Below, in pieces: positions 1 through 7,878 of a DNA stretch of 64,000 nt. Each line of letters begins with the position of its first letter. Position 1 is the stretch's first letter. The notes under the pieces were generated by a model. The model was not told the origin of the DNA. It saw only the letters and a program-made list of their open reading frames with translations, and did no database searches. The position numbers were made by a program, and so were the translations under genes. Source of the stretch: Mesorhizobium carmichaelinearum (GTDB lineage: Bacteria; Pseudomonadota; Alphaproteobacteria; Rhizobiales; Rhizobiaceae); the NCBI RefSeq assembly GCF_900199455.1, contig NZ_FZQR01000001.1:558001-622000 (forward strand), read 5' to 3'.

Positions 1-462
1 GCGGTCCAGAACAGCCTGGTCGTCGATCTCGACGTGCATCAGGGCGATGGCACGGCGGACATTCTGAGCGAGGAGCCACGCGTGTTCACCTTCTCCATGC
101 ATGGCGATCGCAATTACCCCGTGCGCAAGATCGCCTCCGACCTCGATATCGCGCTGCCCGACGGTACGGGCGATGCCGCCTATCTCGAAAGGCTGGCCGC
201 CATCCTGCCGGAGTTGTCGGCGCGTGAGCATTGGGACATGGTTTTCTACAATGCCGGCGTCGACGTCCATGCTGAGGACCGGCTCGGCAGGCTGGCGCTT
301 TCCAATGACGGCCTGCGCGGCCGCGATACAATGGTGATCGATCATTTCCGCGCGATCGGCATTCCCGTCTGTGGCGTCATCGGCGGCGGCTATTCCACGG
401 ATGTCCCGACACTTGCCGCGCGGCACGCCATCCTGTTCGAGGTCGCGTCGGACTACACCTAG
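1..462 (+). CDS. Histone deacetylase family protein (C-terminal part)
   Basis: This gene is cut by the left edge of the window; 153 codons remain and they end in TAG. The visible part carries the zinc-binding D-x-H-Q-G-D-G motif of arginase-fold deacetylases at visible residues 11-17. Further on are a YNAGVDVH segment and a GGGYS segment typical of the substrate pocket near the C-terminus. Bacterial members (AcuC, HdaH, acetylpolyamine amidohydrolases) remove acetyl groups from proteins or small amines in the cytoplasm. The natural substrate cannot be told from this fragment. It converges on a small membrane protein gene with only 4 bp between the stops. Confidence 0.88.
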   Translation, partial: AVQNSLVVDLDVHQGDGTADILSEEPRVFTFSMHGDRNYPVRKIASDLDIALPDGTGDAAYLERLAAILPELSAREHWDMVFYNAGVDVHAEDRLGRLALSNDGLRGRDTMVIDHFRAIGIPVCGVIGGGYSTDVPTLAARHAILFEVASDYT

Positions 463-466
463 GAAG

Positions 467-796
467 CTACTTCCGGTAATTGGCGATCCTGAGCAGGATG
501 AAGGCCGGCACGACGATCGCGGCACCGAGCAGGATATAGCCGAGGAAGCGGTCGATGGCGTGGAAGCCCAGGTTCCAGAGGTCGATGAAGAACCTTTGGA
601 TGCTGTAGAACACATCCATCGGCGACCAGCCGAAGGCATTCATGACAAGGCCGACGAGGAACGACACCACCAGCAGCTTCAGGATCACCCTGAGCGGCGA
701 GTCGCCGAGAAAGCGCGTCAGTGCGGACAAGGCCGTCTCCCGATTGAGATGCCCGGACTCATGGGCACGGCCCAGAGATACGTGCTTGACGGCCAT
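467..796 (-). CDS. Small integral membrane protein (DUF6460-like)
   Basis: This encodes a 109-residue protein with two hydrophobic stretches in its second half (about residues 38-55 and 85-102). A conserved-looking FLGDSPLRVILKL segment precedes the first, and IQRFFIDLWNLGF lies between them. The pattern resembles the uncharacterised DUF6460 family found in rhizobia. No catalytic motif is visible and the function is unknown. The first 20-25 residues could be a wrong extension, because a shorter start would leave the conserved core intact. The gene converges on the deacetylase gene to its left. Confidence 0.6.
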   Translation of the reverse strand: MAVKHVSLGRAHESGHLNRETALSALTRFLGDSPLRVILKLLVVSFLVGLVMNAFGWSPMDVFYSIQRFFIDLWNLGFHAIDRFLGYILLGAAIVVPAFILLRIANYRK

Positions 797-1167
797 CCAT
801 CAAGCCAGCCCGGTCTGTGCCCGGGCAAGCCCGGAACAGGTGATGGAGACTCCGAGCTTCAGACGGCCTGAAATTCTTAAATATCGGTAAACGAGATCAT
901 TTTAATTTATTGAAAATAAAGCACAAAATCGTCATTTTCGAATTTTGCGCAATGTGCGTGCAATTTTCACCTGCGAGACAGGCGGCGTCTTTCAGGTGAC
1001 TGGTTGCGCGGCGCTCTGACCCCCTACCGCTGCTGGCGAACGCCAGTTTCAGGACCGTGCAGCCATCCCTGAAAGACACCAAATCGGAGCCCGACCGCCC
1101 CAACGGTCAGGCTCCCCGGGAGTTAACTTGCGTACCGATTTGCCGGATGCGCGTTTGTGTTGGAGTA
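797..1167. other. Intergenic region with an AT-rich segment
   Basis: This 371-bp stretch holds no convincing gene. Bases 875-950 are strikingly AT-rich compared with the surrounding GC-rich DNA. They include an imperfect inverted repeat at about 918-950 (GCACAAAAT against ATTTTGCGC). The region probably holds the promoter of the outer-membrane protein gene at 1168. A longer upstream reading frame in phase with that gene exists, but it lacks a ribosome binding site and precedes the signal peptide. Confidence 0.45.
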
Positions 1168-1791
1168 ATGCTCGTGTCCTCTCAAGCGAAGATCTTCCTA
1201 ACGGCCGGTGTCCTTGGCATCTGCCTTCTCGGGCCGGCGATGGCCGCCGACCTTTCACCCCCCTACAATGATCCCCCCGCCTTCCAGTGGAGCGGCGCCT
1301 ATGTCGGCGTCCATGGCGGCACGGCGTTCACCAGGATGCCCAATCCGTTCGCCGATCGGAACGGCTTCGCTGGCGGCGTTCAGGCCGGCTACAACCAGCA
1401 AATGGGTCCCGCCGTTCTCGGCGCCGAGATCGAGGGTTCCTATCTCGGCGGCGCCGAACACGACGTCCAGGGCGGCAAGATCAAGGAGAAATGGCGCGGT
1501 GCCGCCAAGGCCAAGGCAGGGGTGAGCTTCGACCAGACGCTGCTGTTTGGAACCGGCGGCGTTGCCCTGACCAAATTCGACAAGGGCGACAATGTCAGCA
1601 GCGCCGACGGATGGAAGGTCGGCTATCTCCTCGGCGCCGGCATCGAGCAGGGCTTTGCCGGCGGGCTGTCCGCCAAGGTCGAGTACGACTATGTCCGCAC
1701 CCCCGGCGTCGAGACGACATCAGTTCTTGGCACGTCCAAGACGACGATCGGCAACCATGAACTGAAGGCCGGCATAAATTACCGGTTCTAG
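1168..1791 (+). CDS. Outer-membrane beta-barrel protein (Omp25/porin-like family)
   Basis: This is a small outer-membrane protein of about 207 residues. It starts with a signal peptide (hydrophobic core around residues 9-23, cleavage after AMA). The mature part is built of alternating glycine/aromatic strands such as WSGAYVGVHGG and ends in a terminal phenylalanine (INYRF), the usual C-terminal signal for the BAM machinery. The architecture matches the 8-stranded Omp25/Omp31-type proteins of Rhizobiales. Either ATG at 1168 or GTG at 1174 could be the start. TTGGAG at 1160-1165 is better spaced for the GTG. A strong inverted repeat follows the stop codon. Confidence 0.82.
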   Translation: MLVSSQAKIFLTAGVLGICLLGPAMAADLSPPYNDPPAFQWSGAYVGVHGGTAFTRMPNPFADRNGFAGGVQAGYNQQMGPAVLGAEIEGSYLGGAEHDVQGGKIKEKWRGAAKAKAGVSFDQTLLFGTGGVALTKFDKGDNVSSADGWKVGYLLGAGIEQGFAGGLSAKVEYDYVRTPGVETTSVLGTSKTTIGNHELKAGINYRF

Positions 1792-1802
1792 AACGGGCGA
1801 AG

Positions 1803-1838
1803 TGGATTGCGCGGTGCCCCTGAGCATCGCGCAATCCA
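1803..1838 (+). terminator. Hairpin after the outer-membrane protein gene
   Basis: A perfect 11-bp inverted repeat (TGGATTGCGCG and CGCGCAATCCA, 14-nt loop) begins 11 bp after the stop codon at 1791. It would fold into a stable RNA hairpin. The downstream tract has only three consecutive Ts, so it may act as a weak terminator or protect the 3' end of the mRNA. Confidence 0.5.
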
Positions 1839-1974
1839 GTGTTTCGATATGCGCCGCCCAGGACTGCCGGCTTTTTCCGCATTGGACCCTGCTTCCCGCG
1901 CCTCGCTGCAATGTCGATGCAATGTTCGCGATCTAGGTCCCGCGTGAACTTTCATGATGGGAATCTGTTCCGAT

Positions 1975-2346
1975 ATGCCCACACACGGCGCCCGCCTCCT
2001 CTTCATCGCAATCGCGCTCGCTCTCGCGGCCTGTGCCTCCGACATCATGAAGAATTATGTCGGACAGCCGGTCGAATCGGTCGTCCTGGACTATGGTCCG
2101 CCAACGGCGATCGTCGATCTCGGCCAGGGCGAACGTGCCTATCAGTGGCGCAAGGTGTCGACGTCAGCGGTTTCCGGTACATCGAGCGGCGAGGTTCGCG
2201 AGACAAAACACGGAACCGTCTATGAAGAGACCGAGACGCCCGGCTATATCGAGCGTCAGGAATGCTTCTACACATTCTACGCCCGCGCTTCCGGCGGCCG
2301 CTGGTTCATCACCAATTTCCGCCAGCCTAAGCTGGAATGCGAATGA
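1975..2346 (+). CDS. Putative small lipoprotein
   Basis: This encodes about 123 residues. The N-terminus is a lipoprotein signal: a short basic start, a hydrophobic run, then LAAC with the lipidated cysteine at residue 20. The mature part contains a segment resembling the outer-membrane-assembly SmpA/BamE-like style (YVGQPVESVVLDYGPP, then YQWRK) and an ECFYTFYARA segment near the end. The overall function is unknown. An alternative ATG at 1954 adds seven residues before the signal. It lies 43 bp upstream of a two-component regulator gene on the same strand and might be co-transcribed with it. Confidence 0.7.
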   Translation: MPTHGARLLFIAIALALAACASDIMKNYVGQPVESVVLDYGPPTAIVDLGQGERAYQWRKVSTSAVSGTSSGEVRETKHGTVYEETETPGYIERQECFYTFYARASGGRWFITNFRQPKLECE

Positions 2347-2389
2347 ATTGCCGCGGCCCCCGACCGGCCGCGGACAAAGGAGAATATTT

Positions 2390-3064
2390 ATGCGCGTCCT
2401 GTTGATCGAGGACGAACCGGAAATGGCCTCCGTGCTGAAGGCCGCGCTCGAGCGCCTGGACATCATCGTCGACCATGCCGCGACATTGGCCGACGCCGAG
2501 GCGGTGGCGCGTCTGGGCTATCATGACGCCGTGGTGCTGGACCGCCGGCTGCCGGATGGCGACGGCCTCAGCCTCATAGCGCGCCTGCGTGCCTTGCACC
2601 TCGATGTGCCTGTCATCGCACTGACGGCGATGAGCGGGTTGGATGACCGCGTCGCCGGGCTCGACGCCGGCGCCGACGACTACATGGTCAAGCCCTTCGC
2701 CACGGTGGAACTGGTCGCGCGGCTTCATGCCTTGCACCGGCGCTCGTTCACCTCGCGCGCCAACCAGACCATGGTCGGCCGCCTCACCTATGATTTCCGC
2801 CACCGCGAGGCGCTGGTCGAGGATCAGGCGCTGGATCTGCCGCGGCGCGAAAGGCTGGTGCTCGAAACGCTGATCCGCCGGCCGGGGCGGACCATCATGC
2901 GCAGCGCGCTGGAGGAGGCCGTCTACGCGCTGGACGACGAGATCGGCTCCAATGCGCTCGATGCGCATATTTCGCGGCTGCGCCGCAAGCTCGACGATGT
3001 CGCCGCCGGCATCGAGATCCGGGCGATCCGCAACCTCGGCTATCTCTTGCGGGCGGCCTCGTGA
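2390..3064 (+). CDS. OmpR/PhoB-family response regulator
   Basis: This 224-residue DNA-binding response regulator has an N-terminal receiver domain with the acidic pair E7/D8, phosphoacceptor D51, T79 and K101. The C-terminal winged helix (about residues 125-222) ends in the usual SNALDAHISRLRRKL...IRAIRNLGYLL pattern. The start has a strong AAAGGAG ribosome site 7-13 bp upstream. Its stop overlaps the GTG of the sensor kinase gene (GTGA), so the two are translationally coupled and form a cognate pair. The signal and target genes cannot be read from the sequence. Confidence 0.93.
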   Translation: MRVLLIEDEPEMASVLKAALERLDIIVDHAATLADAEAVARLGYHDAVVLDRRLPDGDGLSLIARLRALHLDVPVIALTAMSGLDDRVAGLDAGADDYMVKPFATVELVARLHALHRRSFTSRANQTMVGRLTYDFRHREALVEDQALDLPRRERLVLETLIRRPGRTIMRSALEEAVYALDDEIGSNALDAHISRLRRKLDDVAAGIEIRAIRNLGYLLRAAS

Positions 3065-4491
3065 AGAAGGTCCGCACAGGCTCACTGCAATGGATCCTGG
3101 TCCGGCGGCTGATCTTGCTGCAGGCGGCAACGCTGCTGATCTTCATCGTGCTTTGCGCGGCAGCACTTTGGATTGCCAATCCGCGCCTTTTGATCGACAA
3201 CGAGGCCGCCGTCGCCGCGGTCAAGGATGCCGTCGACCGGGACAAGGACGGCAGACTGATCGTGCGCGATACGGAAGAACTCACCGCGTTTCGCGAGGGC
3301 TTCCCCAATGTCTGGTACATCGTTCGCGATGGCAGCGGCGAGAGCGTCCGCTCCGGCAACATACCCGACATCTACACCAGGAGCGTCGGCGACCTGCTTG
3401 GCGGGGCCGATCATGCCACGATCGGATTCTCCGACAAGGACATGCGGCCAGAAGCCTATATCGAAAACGCTTCGACCAGAGCCGGCACGGTGCAGATCAT
3501 CGCCGCGACGCAGTCGTCGCGCCAGCAGACCGACGGCCTCGAAATCAACATTTCGGCCACCGTCGAAGTCGCCCGCAATCCGGACGGCAGCAGGAACTGG
3601 GAGCGCGCCCTGCCGGCGCTCGCGCTCGTGATCGCGATCCTGCTTTTGCCGATAATCCTCGTCATGGGCGCGACGACGCTGGTGACGACGCCAGCCGTGG
3701 TACGCCGCTCCTTTGCCGGCCTTGTCGAAACGGTCCGCCAGGCGGCGCGCATCGACATCGGCACCCGCGCCATGCAATTGCCGGTCAAGCAGGTGCCGCA
3801 GGAAATCGCACCACTGGTGCATGCCTTCAACGAGGCGCTTTCCCGCCTCGCCCAGGGCTATGACCGCCACAACCGTTTCCTCACCGACGCGGCGCATGAA
3901 CTGCGCACGCCGATCGCCATCCTGCGCACACGCGCCGAACTCTTGAAGCAGGAGCCGCAGAGCGCGCGGCTGCTGCGCGACATCGAGCGCCTGTCGCACC
4001 TTGCCCAGCAATTGCTCGACCATCAGCTGCTCGACCGGCCATCGGACCAGCGCGAGATCGTCGACCTCGACGATCTCGTCAGCCGGGTCGCCGCCGACTT
4101 CGCCCCGCTCGCCATCGAGGCCGGCTACGACCTTGCCTTCGAGCCTCCGCCCGGCAAGGCCGAGGTGGAGGTCAATGTCCTGCAGATCGAACGTGCGCTC
4201 GCTAATCTGGTGCGCAACGCCATCGAGCATGGCGGCGGCAGCGGCACGATCACGATCGCCATCGACGGAACCGGCGGCATCGAAGTGCGCGACGAGGGCC
4301 CGGGCATTCCCTTAGCAGAGCGCGAGAATGTCTTCGAACCCTTTTACCGCTTGCAGCCGCAATCGCGCGGGGCGGGGCTGGGCCTGAATCTTGCCCGGCA
4401 GATCGCGCTGCTGCATGACGGCACGATCCGCATCCTGACGGGTTCATGGCGCGGCGCGCGCATCCGCATGGAATTGCCGGTGCGTTCGTGA
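3061..4491 (+). CDS. Two-component sensor histidine kinase
   Basis: This 476-residue inner-membrane kinase is the partner of the regulator immediately upstream. A transmembrane helix at about 15-38 and another at about 183-210 bracket a periplasmic sensor region. A HAMP-like linker follows, then the dimerisation/phosphoacceptor helix with H279 (AAHELRTP). The ATPase domain shows the N box (LVRNAIEHGG), G1 box (DEGPGIP), F box (FEPFYRL) and G2 box (GAGLGLNLA). All catalytic boxes are intact, so it should be active. The start is GTG, overlapping the regulator's stop codon by 4 bp. Confidence 0.92.
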   Translation: MKKVRTGSLQWILVRRLILLQAATLLIFIVLCAAALWIANPRLLIDNEAAVAAVKDAVDRDKDGRLIVRDTEELTAFREGFPNVWYIVRDGSGESVRSGNIPDIYTRSVGDLLGGADHATIGFSDKDMRPEAYIENASTRAGTVQIIAATQSSRQQTDGLEINISATVEVARNPDGSRNWERALPALALVIAILLLPIILVMGATTLVTTPAVVRRSFAGLVETVRQAARIDIGTRAMQLPVKQVPQEIAPLVHAFNEALSRLAQGYDRHNRFLTDAAHELRTPIAILRTRAELLKQEPQSARLLRDIERLSHLAQQLLDHQLLDRPSDQREIVDLDDLVSRVAADFAPLAIEAGYDLAFEPPPGKAEVEVNVLQIERALANLVRNAIEHGGGSGTITIAIDGTGGIEVRDEGPGIPLAERENVFEPFYRLQPQSRGAGLGLNLARQIALLHDGTIRILTGSWRGARIRMELPVRS

Positions 4492-4600
4492 CGGTGCCGA
4501 GTCCATCGCGTCAGCCGACCGATGCCGCGATGTCGACCCCTGGCTTATCTGTTTTCTAACCAATTGCCGCTATTGCCATTCCAAGAGCGGGAGCCAGGCT

Positions 4601-5629
4601 TTGGTGGGAACGGGAAAAATCGGCGCGCGCCGCGCAATCACGCTGTCAGTCGTCGTGCCATGCTACAATGAGCGCGACGGCGTCGCCGAGCTTCACCGAC
4701 GCGTCAGCGCCGTATGCCTCGAGCAAAGCCCTTCCTACGAGATCGTGCTTGTCATCGACGGGGCGACCGACGGCACCCGCGAGGCCATTTTCGAACTGGC
4801 CGAAAAGGACGACCATGTGGTCGCCATCGACCTTGCCCGCAATTACGGCCACCAGATCGCCTTGAGCGCGGGGCTGGAGTTCTGCCGCGGCGAGCGCATC
4901 CTCATTCTCGACGCCGACCTCCAGGATCCGCCCGAACTGCTTGGCGCGATGATGGCGAAGATGGATGAAGGCTTCGACGTCGTTTACGGCCAAAGGGTGA
5001 AGCGCGACGGCGAAAGCTGGTTCAAGCGGGCTTCCGCCTCGATCTTCTACCGCTTGCTCGGTCGGATGGTCGATGTCGAGATCGCGCCGGACTCCGGAGA
5101 CTTCAGGCTGATGAGCCGCCGGGCGCTCGACCATCTGAACGCGATGCCCGAACGCTACAGGTTCATTCGCGGCATGGTGAGTTGGATAGGGTTGAAGCAG
5201 GTCGCCTTCCCTTACGAGCGGCACCGGCGCTTTGCCGGCACCACACACTATCCGCTGAAGAAGATGGTTCTGCTGGCGGTCGATGCGATGACCAGCTTTT
5301 CGATCGTGCCTTTGCGGTTTGCCTCGATGCTGGGCATGATGTTCGGTCTGCTCGGCCTGGTCGTGCTCGGCTACACGCTGCTCGAATGGTCCAGGGGTAA
5401 CGTGGTGCCCGGCTGGACGAGCCTTGCCGCGATCATGCTGATCCTGGGCAGCGTCCAGCTTCTGGTGCTCGGCATCTTCGGCGAGTATCTCGGCCGCATG
5501 TACATGGAGACGAAGCGGCGGCCGCTCTATTTCGTCAGCGAAATCGTTTCATGCGACCAGCCCGCCAAGGACAGCGACCTGCCCGTCCATCGCCTGCAGG
5601 AGATGGCGAAAAGAGCCGCGCGTGGCTGA
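4601..5629 (+). CDS. Family 2 glycosyltransferase (GtrB/DPM1-like, polyprenyl-phosphate sugar transferase)
   Basis: This 342-residue GT2 enzyme has the GT-A fold start (LSVVVPCYNERDGV), a nucleotide-sugar/metal region (ILILDADLQDPPE) and two C-terminal transmembrane helices (about 232-262 and 270-295). The layout is that of GtrB/ArnC/DPM1-like enzymes, which transfer a sugar to undecaprenyl phosphate on the cytoplasmic face. The next gene encodes a GtrA-type flippase, a classic partner. The start may be TTG at 4601 or GTG at 4604. The likely role is supplying lipid-linked sugar for surface polysaccharide decoration; the sugar is unknown. Confidence 0.9.
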   Translation: MVGTGKIGARRAITLSVVVPCYNERDGVAELHRRVSAVCLEQSPSYEIVLVIDGATDGTREAIFELAEKDDHVVAIDLARNYGHQIALSAGLEFCRGERILILDADLQDPPELLGAMMAKMDEGFDVVYGQRVKRDGESWFKRASASIFYRLLGRMVDVEIAPDSGDFRLMSRRALDHLNAMPERYRFIRGMVSWIGLKQVAFPYERHRRFAGTTHYPLKKMVLLAVDAMTSFSIVPLRFASMLGMMFGLLGLVVLGYTLLEWSRGNVVPGWTSLAAIMLILGSVQLLVLGIFGEYLGRMYMETKRRPLYFVSEIVSCDQPAKDSDLPVHRLQEMAKRAARG

Positions 5630-5670
5630 GGCAAAGGTCGAGCGGATGCAACAGGAATGGCGTGGGCAGA

Positions 5671-6123
5671 ATGTGGTCGGCGCTTCCGTTTGATGTCTGG
5701 CGCATGCTGCGCTTCGGTGCCGTCGGGCTTCTCAACACAGCGCTTGGATATTCGCTGATCCTGGCCGGGCTTGCGCTCGGCCTCGGCGATATCGTTTCCA
5801 ATGCGGCAGGCTATGCCGCGGGCCTCACCCTTGGCTTCTTCCTCAATCGCCAATGGACATTCGGAGGTGCCGGCGGCTTTCGCCCCGGTGCCGTCGCTCG
5901 ATACGCGATCACCTTCGTCGTCGCCTATGGCGCCAATCTGGGCGTCGTGATCGCCGCCATGTCCGCCGGCTTCATAGAGAACCCGTTTGTCCATCTGGCG
6001 GGAAATTGTCTCTACTCGATCATCTTTTATCTCGGCTCGGCCCGGTTCGTCTTTGTCGGCGGCGCGGACGACCCTGACGCCCTGGCCGCAACGAACGCGA
6101 AATGGCCGGGAGCCGCGACATGA
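5671..6123 (+). CDS. GtrA-family membrane protein (putative polyprenyl-linked sugar flippase)
   Basis: This encodes about 150 residues with four hydrophobic helices and the GtrA signature (MLRFGAVGLLNTALGY near the start, then NRQWTF). GtrA proteins are thought to flip undecaprenyl-phosphate-linked sugars across the inner membrane, and the adjacent GT2 gene is the expected supplier. ATG at 5671 is chosen; GTG at 5662, with AGGA 5 bp upstream, is an alternative. The stop codon lies inside a 53-bp tandem duplication that also carries the start region of the next gene. Confidence 0.82.
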   Translation: MWSALPFDVWRMLRFGAVGLLNTALGYSLILAGLALGLGDIVSNAAGYAAGLTLGFFLNRQWTFGGAGGFRPGAVARYAITFVVAYGANLGVVIAAMSAGFIENPFVHLAGNCLYSIIFYLGSARFVFVGGADDPDALAATNAKWPGAAT

Positions 6124-6214
6124 ACGGGGCCACAGCAATCGTGACGGCGACGCCGTCACCTGGAGCCGCGACATGAACCAGGCCACAGCAATCGTGACGG
6201 CGACGCCTTCGCTC
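6109..6214 (+). repeat. 53-bp tandem duplication over a gene junction
   Basis: Bases 6109-6161 and 6162-6214 are near-identical direct copies. Each holds the sequence for PGAAT, a TGA overlapping an ATG, and the first dozen codons of the downstream gene (ATG at 6120 and again at 6173). Copy one therefore yields an 18-codon mini-ORF (6120-6176). It starts on the GtrA stop and stops on the true start of the next gene, so two ATGA overlaps stand in series. Because 53 is not a multiple of three, the two starts are in different frames. Confidence 0.9.
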
Positions 6215-7663
6215 GGGGACGCGCAACGCATCAGGCTGATATTCTGCCTTCTCGGCGCCTGTGTCGTGGCCTTTGTGCTCACCGCCTTTGCCGGCGCGAT
6301 CCTGCAGGATCCCGACAATTGGTGGCAGGTGAAGGTCGGACTGGACTTCCTGGAAAACCGGACGTTTCCGGCCGTCGACCCCTATTCCTATACGTTCGCC
6401 GGCCAACCCTGGATCGCCAAGGAATGGCTGGGGCAGGTCTTTCTGGCCCTTGCCTACAGCGCGGGCGGCTGGAATGGCGTCGTCACGCTGATCATCGCCA
6501 CGGTCGGCCTGACCGTCTTCCTGATGGCATGGTTCCTCAGCGCGTGGCTGAAGCCGATACTGGCGATAGCGCTGGCCTTTGCAGCGGCCTTCCTGATTGC
6601 CTCGATCTATACGGCGCGCCCCCACGTCTTCACCTTGCCGATCATCGTCGTCTGGACGGCGATGCTGTTTCGTGCCGCGCAGGAGGAGAAGGCACCGCCT
6701 TTGTGGCTGCTGCTACTTGTCGTCTTGTGGGCCAACCTGCATGCCACGTTCACCCTGAGCTTCGTCATTGCCGCCTTTGCCGGGCTCGCTGTGCTGGCGC
6801 GCTCGGGCCTGTCGAAACCCGTCCTCCTGGCAAAATGGGTGGCTTTCGGCCTGCTCTGCCCACTGGTCAGCCTGCTGCATCCCTATGGCGTGAAAGCCAT
6901 CCTGGCCACGTTCACGGTGGCCTATGGCAACGAGGCGGTGCCCCTTATCCTGGAGTGGCAAGCGTTCAATGCCCAGGAGCAGGTCTTCCAGGAAGCGGCG
7001 ATGCTGTTGGCGCTGTTCGGGCTTCTGGTATCGAGGCCGCGGATCGGCTGGGCCAAAGCGTTGTTCATCGTTTTCGCCTTGCATGTCTATCTCGCCCATC
7101 TGCGATTTGTGTATCTGCCCTTCCTGTTGATCCCCTTGGTGATCGCGGTCGAGGTGGCACAGCAATACCCTTCGCTGTCGACGACGGCCTGGCTGGCGGA
7201 AAGGCGTGACGGGCTGGAAAAACTCTTCGCCAACCGGTTCTACGCGATCTGCGGCGCGATAGCTGTCTTGCTGGTCGGCTCGGTCTTGATCCTCGGCAGT
7301 GCCTATCAGGTGGCGCCGAGCCCGAAGACATCCGCCACTGGCGCCCTCGCATTCGCCAGGGATCACCAGCTCACAGGTAACGTGCTGAACTCCTACAATT
7401 TCGGTGGCACGCTGATTTTCCACGGCATCAAGACCTATATCGACGGCAGGACGGACCAGTTGTTCCTGGGCGGGTTCACGAAAGCCGACGACGCGACGGG
7501 GCACAGCGACGGAAAACCGCTGCTCGAGGCCCAGTTGAAGAAATACGCCATCGGCTGGGCATTGCTTACGGCCGACGACACCCGCATCCCCTTTTTCACG
7601 GAGTTGGGCTGGAAACGGGCCTATACCGACGACGATGCCGTGATCTACGTGCCCGGCGCCTGA
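6173..7663 (+). CDS. Polytopic membrane protein, putative glycan-related transferase
   Basis: This encodes 496 residues with roughly ten transmembrane helices. A hydrophilic loop after the first helix contains DPDNWWQVKVG and PYSYTFAGQPW, and the C-terminal extramembrane domain spans about residues 390-496. The arrangement (acidic residues in the first periplasmic loop, many helices, soluble tail) resembles polyprenol-dependent GT-C-type transferases, but I cannot assign it to a named family. It follows a GT2 enzyme and a GtrA flippase, so use of their lipid-linked sugar is a reasonable inference. The start at 6173 is supported by homology of its first residues to the duplicated upstream copy and by ATGA coupling. 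Confidence 0.72.
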   Translation: MNQATAIVTATPSLGDAQRIRLIFCLLGACVVAFVLTAFAGAILQDPDNWWQVKVGLDFLENRTFPAVDPYSYTFAGQPWIAKEWLGQVFLALAYSAGGWNGVVTLIIATVGLTVFLMAWFLSAWLKPILAIALAFAAAFLIASIYTARPHVFTLPIIVVWTAMLFRAAQEEKAPPLWLLLLVVLWANLHATFTLSFVIAAFAGLAVLARSGLSKPVLLAKWVAFGLLCPLVSLLHPYGVKAILATFTVAYGNEAVPLILEWQAFNAQEQVFQEAAMLLALFGLLVSRPRIGWAKALFIVFALHVYLAHLRFVYLPFLLIPLVIAVEVAQQYPSLSTTAWLAERRDGLEKLFANRFYAICGAIAVLLVGSVLILGSAYQVAPSPKTSATGALAFARDHQLTGNVLNSYNFGGTLIFHGIKTYIDGRTDQLFLGGFTKADDATGHSDGKPLLEAQLKKYAIGWALLTADDTRIPFFTELGWKRAYTDDDAVIYVPGA

Positions 7664-7878
7664 TTTTTCGGCGCCTGCGCCAAATCGGGTTCGCCAATCG
7701 AACCACCGGTTTTCCCGCCTTGACACTCATGTTGCAGTGCAGCAAAGTTGCGCAACAGAGGATAGGCTCGTGAGATCGACGAACCGGCATTTTTCACAGT
7801 ATCAGGACGTCGCCGCATGAGCAGCACAGCAAGTTGCGCCGCACCAATACCGCCGACCGCACCAAACGGACCGGCCGA

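Noticed and set aside
1057..1167. N-terminal extension of the outer-membrane protein
   Set aside because: It would bury the signal peptide 37 residues inside the protein and lacks a ribosome site.
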